NCBI RefSeq assembly: GCF_003254395.2
Contig: NC_037639.1
Location: 2,121,001 to 2,185,000 of the forward strand
Direction of reading: 5' to 3'
Origin: Apis mellifera
Lineage: Eukaryota > Arthropoda > Insecta > Hymenoptera > Apidae
Length of the DNA: 64,000 nt
Both the position numbers and the translations under genes were made by a program. Below the pieces are notes generated by a model that had not been told where the DNA came from, did not search any database, and saw nothing but the letters and a program-made list of their open reading frames with translations. Every line of letters starts with the position of its first letter. Position 1 is the stretch's first letter. Below, in pieces: positions 54,291 through 64,000 of the stretch.

Positions 54291-54842
54291 TTCGGCCATT
54301 AGAATTAATCCAAAAATGAATTCTATATTTATTAATATCCTATATATAAAGTAATCGGAAAATTACATTTATGCAATTATGTAATTAATGAATAATTTGC
54401 TATCTGAGAAGAGTTATGGCATCAAAACAAGATATAGGATAATAACATATTTATAAAACTAAGATTCACATATTGTGTATTTAAATCATATACAAAAATG
54501 AAGAAATGAATTATGAATCAATAATAATCATATATGTATATAGATAACATATGATTATTAGCAAAAATAAGAAAAAGAAAAATTTATTAAAAATGCAATT
54601 AAATATAAAAATTGCGGTAGAAATTTAAAAATGTGGTAGAAATCTATACAAAATGTTGATTAGAATTATCATTGGTAACTTTTTGTACATAATTAATTAT
54701 ATAGTATATAATTTAAAAAAAAAAATGTAAAAACAATTTTTCTAATCTGAAATCTTATGGGAATATATTTGTTCTTACAGATTTCAAATAAGCATATTGT
54801 CATATAACTTATGAATAAATAAAATATTACAATTATAATATA

Positions 54843-54846
<4 letters not shown>

Positions 54847-54907
<61 letters not shown>
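54847..54907. repeat. (TA)n microsatellite, about 61 bp
   Basis: The longest uninterrupted TA dinucleotide run in the window. Confidence 0.97.
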
Positions 54908-54910
<3 letters not shown>

Positions 54911-56848
54911 TTTTTTTTTATTATTTGATGTTATGTTTAAAATCATATTTTGGATTGTATTATTTCAATTTTCTTTTAATAAATATTATTCCTATAATTG
55001 AAAATACATCCTCATATACATCCCAAATAGATTTTTAAATCAGCTTTTTTTTAGAATTTAATTCAAAATATTTGTTTGTGAGCCAATATATTTATCTTTT
55101 TTTGTTTTTATTTGTTTTATTTATTTATTTTTTGTATATTTCATTCCATATTAACTTTATATCTAGATGCATTTCAAATATTTTGTCATTTTTTTTATGA
55201 TTTTTATTATTTAATGAAAGTTTTTTCTTTTCTTAATATATATGTAATGTGATTGAATTTCTTTTAAATTTTCTACTCTTTAAAGTAATTTTATACTTTG
55301 TATTTTATAAAGATTTCTATATTTTTGACAATATTGTTAAAATTTTGATAATAAAATCATCTATAAATTCAAGAACTTGTTTGGACGATAGTTATTATTA
55401 TATGATAATATATATTATATATAGAATTGATCATATTGCAAAACTTCTATTTTCATTACAAAAATGTCTGAGATTATAAATTTTAATTGCAAAGATTCAT
55501 CATATCAATTATATAGATTTATTAAATTTAATATATTTTAATATTTATTATTATTAAATAATAATAATAACTTAGAAGAAAGTTTTTTTCTTATTTTGTA
55601 TAAATTATAAATATATATATAAATTTTCGTATCATATTTTGTTAAAGGATTTTTCAACATTAACAAATCGTAATGACATATTTATTTTTTTCTGCGCTTG
55701 TAAAAATATTGTGGATTATTCTGCTCACTATTCTACTCTATTATACATATAGTATATTTTTTGTAAAATTAATATGTATCAATTTTTTTTCTGCAATAAT
55801 CTTTGGATTTTTTTATAATTTTAATATTAAGATCAGAATCTTTAAATAAAATAAAAAAAATTTTAAATTCATTTGTAGTAATATAGTAATATAGTAGTAG
55901 TATTTTTGGAAATCATTTATATATTTTTGTTTTATTGAATTATAGAAAAGAAATATTTTTGATTGACTATTATATTAAGTTATTTTAAGAATTAAACTTA
56001 CTCCTTAAATTTATTTTTTAAAATAACTTTACAGCAACTTCTATTTCGTTTTATATATTGTTATCATATAAACAATCGAGAAAAGGCTCTAATAAGATTC
56101 GTTAAAATAATAAATTTTATTGATTTTATTTTAAACTTGGTTCAATGTTTTCATCAATTATCTTTTTCATATAAACTCTAGAATTATTAATGCTTTATAT
56201 TATCAAAATAAAAAAAAATAAATTTATTTATAAATATTATTAAAATGGATAAAATTTGTATTATGAAAATGAAATTATAAATGAAATAATAAAAAATTGA
56301 AATGTAAATTGAAATTAAATTATTAATATTTTATATTATTAAAATATTGATTTTTATTAACAATTATTTCATATTAAATTTTTATTAGAATTTAAAGTAT
56401 ATAAATATGTATATAATATAATATAATATGTATATAATATAAATATATAAATAACGATTTTTTTATAAAATTTAAAAATATTTGTAATTCAATTAAAATA
56501 TATACTATTAATATATAAAATTATTAAAAATTATTTTTTATTTTATTAAGTTTAATTTTGATTATATATTTATTTCATTAAATTAATTTCAAAGATTTAT
56601 ATCTCATAATTATAAAAATGTAAAGGTTATCTTATTTTTAATGCTTGTTTTTAAAATTATTTATCTATTTAATATAAAATTAAAAAATAAAAATCTTTTA
56701 ATAGAAAATAAACTTTCGACATGTTTTTGTAATATTTTTAAAAAAAAACTGTTGAAAAAACTCTCAGGTTTAACTAATTATTTATTATATTTATAAATTG
56801 AAATTTAATAATAAAGTGAATAAAAAGTTATAACATATTTGTTATAAG

Positions 56849-56901
56849 ATATCTATATCTATATCTATATTTATATTTATATCTATATCTATATCTATAT
56901 C
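56849..56901. repeat. (TATCTA)n hexanucleotide repeat
   Basis: About nine units of TATCTA, with two in the centre changed to TATTTA. Confidence 0.93.
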
Positions 56902-59900
56902 ACATTTTTCGGAATTACTTTTTGTGCATGTACATGAATATATCAATATAATATATTATTGTTATTTATATATCATACAAATTTTACAAACTTATAAAAA
57001 TATATTTTTAAAAGATATAAAAACATATTATGTATTTAATTCAATTATTTTATCTTTGATATATAATTTATTAAAATGATGCAATTAAAAAATGTGATAA
57101 AAAATATTAGATTCAATACAATATTTCCCAAAATGTATTTTATAACTAGGTAATTCTAAATTTAAATAATAAAATAATTTTTTTAGAAACGAAGATAAGT
57201 TAGAAAAGATTTATTTAATATAGTTCAATAAGTTTTTATTAGAATGTTTTATAATACAGGATAAAAGCAATATTTAAAAATTTCAGATAATATTTTAGAA
57301 TCTAATTTAATAATAATCTAGAAAAAATGAGAAAAATGTAAACATATATCTTATTTCATTTTTATAAGATATAAAATATCTTAATAAGTGATTTTTATTC
57401 GTGATTATTTTTATAATTATATGATTTCTAGTAATCTATATTTAATTATTTTTACAAGAGATATAATAAGCGTGATTATTGTATATTTTAACACATACCC
57501 GCAATTTTGTGAATATAATCAATAATTTTTCAATATTTCTCGATGTTTCTCGAATGTGAAATGCCTATTTCAGCTCATTAAGATATATAATAAAAATACA
57601 ATATATATGTATATAATCTTTTTTTAATTCTACGTATTGAAATATTGTCTATTGATATGGACTTACTTTTATATTCGATATAATTATTAATTTAAAAAAT
57701 ATTTTTGTAATAAATAATAAAATTTATTATGATTAATATTTATAGAATATATTTTAAATCATTTAATTTTAAATTATAACAAATGTAATGAAAATTGTGA
57801 CTTAAAAATTAAAATTTAATTCTTATATTTGTAATAGTAGATAGATAGATCAGAATTATTGATAATTTGTTGATTATGTGAGGATTAAGAATCATTTTAC
57901 TCTCTATCAAAAAATTTGTTACTTATTAATTTAATAACTTTAATAATATATGGAAAACATTCTATAAATATATACAAAATGAATTATATAAAATAGAACC
58001 TAAATATTTGCGTTATTAATTTTTACAAAATTACAAAATTATATGATTTGAATTACATATAATGATGAAAAAAAATTTTTTTATTTTATTACATTCTATT
58101 TTAAGAATATGTATTTTTTTTAAATGATATCATGTATTTTTTGTAGTATTAAGTAATAAATAATACCAAAAAATTTATTAAATAATATATGATCTTGAAT
58201 TTAAAAATTAATTTAAGTCTTATATATCAATCATTTCCGATGAAATTTTGATATAATTATTTTTTTTATATTCTCTAGAGTAATTAGTTTTTTGCGGTAA
58301 ATATCATCTTTATATTTTCTCTATAAATCAAATAAATAAGATTTGAACAAATTATATAATTATGTTTTGTACAAACATTTTCAAAAATGAAGTCTTACAG
58401 AATGATTAAATACATGTATTGAAATATTAAAAATCATGATTTTGAACATTTAAATTATTTCATTGAAATAAAATAATTTACATATTGATTGTCTTCTTGA
58501 TTGAATCTTAATTTCTTAATTCAATCATTTCAAAGTCATGATATATTAAATTGGTGATCTTAAAATCATTTATAATTTAATAACATCTGTAATAAAAAAT
58601 ATATAGTCTCGTTTAAAAAAAGAAAAAAAAACATCTATAATAGAATTCTAAAAAAAATAATGAAAAAAATTTTTTTTCATCATTATGTGTAATTCTTCAA
58701 ATCATGTAATTTTATCCTAAAAATTTTGAATAATAATTAATGAAAATGGAAATATTAATTTTAAATGTTCTGTTTTATCATAATTCATTTTGTATAATAC
58801 ATAAATTTTTTGTATTTGCTTTTTTTCTTCTTAAATCTTTTCATAATATATCATATATGTTAAACATTTATATATATATATAAACATATCTATATATCTA
58901 ACAAATTACAAAATTAACAGAAGAAAAATGCTTATAATAGCAATAGCTTTTTATCTATGTTTTTGAAAAACTGAAGATCATGCATTTATAAAATAACTTG
59001 TGCAAAAGATCAATTGTGCAAATGTTTAATAATTTATAAGGACAATCTATTTTGCAATTGCAATAATTTAAAATAAAATAAACAATATAATGTGATAATG
59101 TGAAAATCATGAAAATTATACATAACTTCTACCACATATACAGAGCATAAGTGAGTGCATATGTAACAATTAATTTAACATTAATAATATTAATAATATA
59201 CTAATTTAAAATATTAATATTATATTTTATTATTAAGTATTAAATACTATGTTTAATTATTATAACTACGTGATTGTATAGAATAATAGACATAATAAAA
59301 TTTTACGATAAATTTTATTGAAGAAAAATATAAGGAAATATTCATAAAATATAATATCACTAATAGATATAATATGATAAATTTTATATGAAACAGAACT
59401 TAAAAATAATTCCACATTAAATTAATCAAATAAAAATTATTTTATACGTTTTATATGTTTGTTGAAATTATTTTGCAAAACATTCATATATTTTAAACTT
59501 ATATATATTAAATATATATATATTAAATATTTTCATTCTTTCTTTTTTTTTATAAAAGTTATATTACATATTTTTATTTAATATATTATATTACATATGT
59601 ATATTATATATTATATTACATATATTTTTATGTATTCTTTATATTTTGTATTTTAATTACATGTATTTTAATCTAATTTAAAATATAATTTTCTTCTTTT
59701 GAAAGAAATATTATAATTAATACAAAACTAAATCAGTTATAAAAACTAAATCAATCAAAATAAAAAAAAATTATATGAAATATAATTTTAATAAAATCAG
59801 AATATTTTATCATATACATAATTAAAATATAATTAATTTATTAAACTAAAAGTTTATAAAAAAATTTTACATAAAAAAAACTTTATTGTTTTTGATTTAT

Positions 59901-62900
59901 CTATATTTATACGAATCATTTAAAATATCTGAATAAATCGTTTTTTTTTTATAATAAAAAAAAGAAATGTGAAATTAAATTTGCTTGATTTTGAAGAAAA
60001 ATAATTTGTTAAAGTTTTTTTTTAAATATAATGATGATTTTTTATTATTATATTATAATAAAACATTTCAAAAAAAATACATTTCAATAATACAACAATT
60101 AAAAACAAATAATATACAATTGAAATTTACTTAAATTCGCTGAAAAATAAATTATTTCAAAGCATTGATTAAAATTTTGTATTTTTTTTTGTTACTAATA
60201 TATAATGCATTGATATGTAAATTTTGATTAAAAAGTTTCTTTTTGCATTGTTTTTTATTATTCATATTTGAAAAATTTCTGTTATAAAAAAATATTTAAG
60301 AATTTAATATGGAAAATCTTTCAGATATAAATACTATTTTGTAACATTTACATTAATTAAAAATTATATTTTCTTTTTGTATAATGCATTTTAAAATATT
60401 AATTTAAAGAATTATTACAAAGCATATTTCAGTTAATAGCATATTTTATTAAAAATAATACGATACAAGAAAAACAATTGAATATTTATTTTTTTTTTTA
60501 TAATTGACATATCAACAATAAAAAAAAACACAAAATTACTTGATTACTATTTTAAAATAATTTATTTTTCATTGTTGACTTGATTTTATTTTCGATTGTA
60601 AATCATTGTATTCATTTTAAAATTTTCTATCCCAATGTAAAAAAAAAAAAAAATACCATTGTATTTTAGAAAACTTTTAATATCAGATTTTATATCCTTG
60701 AAATTAATAATAAATAAGTTTAACTTGACATATTGTAAAGTATAATAATAAGTTAAAGCGAATTACTTAGGCAAATCATTTTAGATAATCATTTTGTAAA
60801 ATTATTTTCTATTTTATTTTTCTATTTTTCATGAAGATAATGTAACACGATACATAGTAATCCTCTTTAATGATATTTTGTTTTATAATATTCAAATTGT
60901 AAAAAAAATATATTAAAATAAAACTTAAATTGGATAATATAATAATAATTATATAAAATTGTAGATTAATTGTAGAAAAAAATTATTATTGTTAATTTTA
61001 TTATTATTATATATTAATTATGTTATTATTTATATATTATATAAAAACATTGAAGATTTATATATTTACATATATAATATAAAAATAATAAAAAATATAT
61101 AATCATAATAATATAATCCATATAAAGTTTATTGAGTTTATAATTTTCGCATATTAGAGATTATAGATTACATTTTTAATAATAACTTAATAATAACTAA
61201 GGAAAACAACAAAACATTAATAATTGATTTTATCAAAACAAATATTGAAATATTTGTAATTTTTTGTTACATTATAAAAATTATAAAAACTTATTTCAAC
61301 TGTTATTTTTTTAGAATATGATGATTTTGAATATACTTCGATTTTCAACTTATAAATGTTTAATGAAATTGAAATTTGAAAGTTATAAGAGAGCATGCAA
61401 TATATAGTCTGTCAAAAAAATATTAGAGTATTCTTTAAAACATAAGAATTTTTTTAAAATTGAATTTAATTTTTTTACATGTTATCTAATAAATTAATCT
61501 ATTTAATTTTTCAAAAAAAAACCAAATCGAATTTAAAAAAAATTATATTTTAAAATATATGCCAATATTTTTTCGATTGATTATATATAATATTAATTAT
61601 TATATAATTAAATATAAACAATGTATTTTAAATAATATTTAATAATATTTAATATTTAATATTAATATTAAATATTAAATATTAATACTTAATATTTTTT
61701 TAATTAATATTTAATAAATTGTCAATATATGATTTTTTCCTTTAATTTTTGTTTGTTTTTTTTAAATTTTATTTTAAAATATTTAAACAAACTATTTCAT
61801 TATTACATCTTTATATATTACATCTTATATATTTTATCTTTAATAAAAATAAACTAATCATTCTTAATTGAAATAATGTATTATAATATTATTTTACTCC
61901 TATTTTTTAACATATATATATTTTAGATCTAATTTCATCTCTATTAAATTTTATTGTTAAAAATAATACAATATGGTAAAAATATTTTTCAATATAATCT
62001 TTAATAAATTTCAATTTTTTATTCGGATTAATTTTGTTGAGTTATAATTATAGAATGATTAATTAACTTTTATCTTATAATATATATTATTTTTTTTTTC
62101 ATTTACTAATCTTTAAAGTTGTTTATGAAACATTTATTACATATTTTTTATATTAGAGAATCATTTAATTATATATGTAGATTTATTGAGTTATTTAAAA
62201 TATGAGATACTTTGAAATGAAATAAAATTTGAAAAATATTCATTTTCTATTATATTTTATGTCTTCAGATTCGTGTTTTCAAGATTATTTTTTAAATGTC
62301 ATAACATTAAGAATGAAAAAAAAAAAGATTCCTTAATATTTATATATTTTATTCTTATTAATTTCTTTCCATAATTTTATGTTTTAAATATCGTAAGTAG
62401 AAGTGAAATTTTAAAATTTTAAATAGAGGCAAAAAAAAATATCTGCAATTAATTATTTTTAAATAATATTTTTAAATAAATGTTTAAATTTTTACTTAGG
62501 AATTGAATAATTATATCTAAAAAGAATAATATGAAAAAAAGAAATAATTTAGAAAGAAAATTAAAAAAATTACATAGAAGAAAATATAAAAATTATATGA
62601 AATAAAAAATCGGTTTTATAAATTTTTTGGAAAAAGAAAATTAACAGATTCATTTAATACTAACTTTTAAAACTTCGGGTACAGAAAAATCTACAAAAGA
62701 TTTTTAAATATTTCTCAACAAATTCAAAAAAAAGAAGAATCAATTTCTTATTAAATAATTTTATTATTTAATAATTTCTATTGAATTGCAATATGATGTT
62801 TCTATTTCTTTCTTTTGTTTAATATTTATTCATTTTTTAAATATTTTTCTATTCAGATTATATTTAAAAAAAAAAACAAAAAAAATATGTTTAATAAAAT

Positions 62901-63404
62901 AAATTCACTAATAAATGTAATCGGATATACATTCGAGAAAACTCTTTCGCTGTATACCGATAAAAAATGTATATTGACATTTTGAAAAATTTTTATACTT
63001 TAATGCAATTAGGTCAGATATTTATCTTAAAATAAACTTCTTGAAGCTAAAAAAGCATCATTTTCAATTAAAATTATAGTAATTAATTACAATGATATTT
63101 TGCAGAAATAATCATCCAAAATATTTTAGATTATTTCATATTAAAATGAATATATTCTGATTATATTATAATTAAAAGATAAAATTAAGGTTTTTGTTTG
63201 AATTTTTTATTAAAATTCATTGAAAAAAAACTTAATATTATTTAAAATATTTATGTTAAAGATTAATTTTAGTTCAAGTTTATCAAAATAGTTTATAATT
63301 TAATTTATTAAAATTGTTTATCAAGTTCAACATATATAAAGATATATTTAAAGATTCTCTGAAACGGAGAAAATATTTGATGATTTTTTATTTGTAATAT
63401 ACAT

Positions 63405-63429
63405 GTACATATATATATATATATATATT
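63405..63429. repeat. (TA)n microsatellite
   Basis: A short pure TA run near the right edge of the window. Confidence 0.85.
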
Positions 63430-64000
63430 ATTTTTAATTTTAAAAACTAACTATATAGCAATTATTGAAAAGAATCTCAAATCTTGTTTTATACAATTCA
63501 GTAATTTCACTAAAATTAACTTTCAATAAAAAACTAATATTTAATGAAAATTAAATAAAAAAATTTAAAAATGAAATTTCAAATTTATCAATTTTAAAAA
63601 CAAAAATTTGTAAGTAGAATATTTTAATTAAATATAAATATAAATTAATTATATTTTATTATATAAATTATTATATAAATTAATTACATTAATTATAATT
63701 GTGATTTCATCAAAAATATTATAATAAAAATATCAAGTTATGTCATTTGTAAACAAAGATAAAAAAGAATGAACAATTTAATTAGGCTTTCTTCAAACAT
63801 AAACAATTATTATTATGGCTTATCATTACTTCAATATGAATAAGATATTTTCATTTTTTTAGAAATTATAAAAAAACATTCTTTTAATGGAAATCAATTA
63901 AAAGAATTAAGAAGATTAGACGTAATTTTAGAATCTTTGTAGAAATCGAATTGTAGAAATATTTATCCGAGTTTATTCAAGAAATATTCAATAGAAGTAT

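Larger units (their letters stand above)
52401..64000. other. AT-rich non-coding DNA, no gene seen
   Basis: Nearly 12 kb without a recognisable exon on either strand. It contains one dispersed-repeat copy (54020-54290), a long (TA)n tract (54847-54907), a hexanucleotide repeat (56849-56901) and a short (TA)n at 63405-63429. Open frames at 52390-52647, 53336-53533 and 55249-55479 are I/F/Y/L-rich and look like translated AT-rich DNA. Confidence 0.6.

Noticed and set aside
1..64000. tRNA, rRNA, snRNA genes or CRISPR-like arrays
   Set aside because: No conserved tRNA box A/B pair, rRNA core or regularly spaced unique-spacer repeat was seen by eye; a dedicated RNA search would be needed to exclude small RNAs.

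Overview
This window is very AT-rich eukaryotic DNA (long A/T runs, many (TA)n tracts, almost no CpG-dense stretches). The one clear host gene is an animal synaptic adaptor, and it is interspersed with mariner transposons of types known from bees. The likely source is a hymenopteran insect, most plausibly a honey bee (Apis). There are no bacterial-style operons, ribosome binding sites or CRISPR arrays, and I saw no rRNA or tRNA gene.

The gene is the C-terminal part of X11/Mint (APBA family, LIN-10 orthologue) on the minus strand. Four coding exons are supported. In transcription order they are 26751-26404 (acidic linker plus start of the PTB domain), 16333-15899 (rest of the PTB domain and linker helix), 14185-13712 (PDZ1 and PDZ2) and 6882-6811 (C-terminal tail and stop). 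All are phase 0 at both ends and encode about 442 residues. The introns are about 10.1, 1.6 and 6.8 kb. The N-terminal exons and promoter were not found and probably lie beyond the right edge or in exons too short to recognise. A possible 6-nt micro-exon (17750-17755) with good splice signals sits in the intron that divides the PTB domain. The first supported exon has a weak donor with two candidate positions.

Three mariner elements are present. Two closely related copies, 10094-11373 (minus, inside the last X11 intron) and 41210-42470 (plus), have about 24-bp terminal repeats, TA target duplications and an identical one-base frameshift between the N-terminal helix-turn-helix region and the catalytic domain of the transposase. 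A third copy of a different subfamily (46051-47012) keeps perfect 30-bp terminal repeats but has an internal 5' deletion and stops.

The rest is intronic or intergenic. Notable parts are a 250-bp compound (TA)n palindromic repeat at 15.0-15.3 kb beside a long inverted repeat, an (AC)n(GC)n(AC)n tract at 18.8 kb, a tandem duplication at 18.25-18.55 kb, a dispersed repeat seen at 27.7 and 54.0 kb, and several slightly GC-richer blocks between 38 and 52 kb that resemble one another and look like decayed copies of an unidentified gene or element. No convincing intact gene was found from 27 to 64 kb. I saw no clearly new biological system; the best leads are the candidate micro-exon, the shared mariner frameshift and the decayed paralogous blocks.
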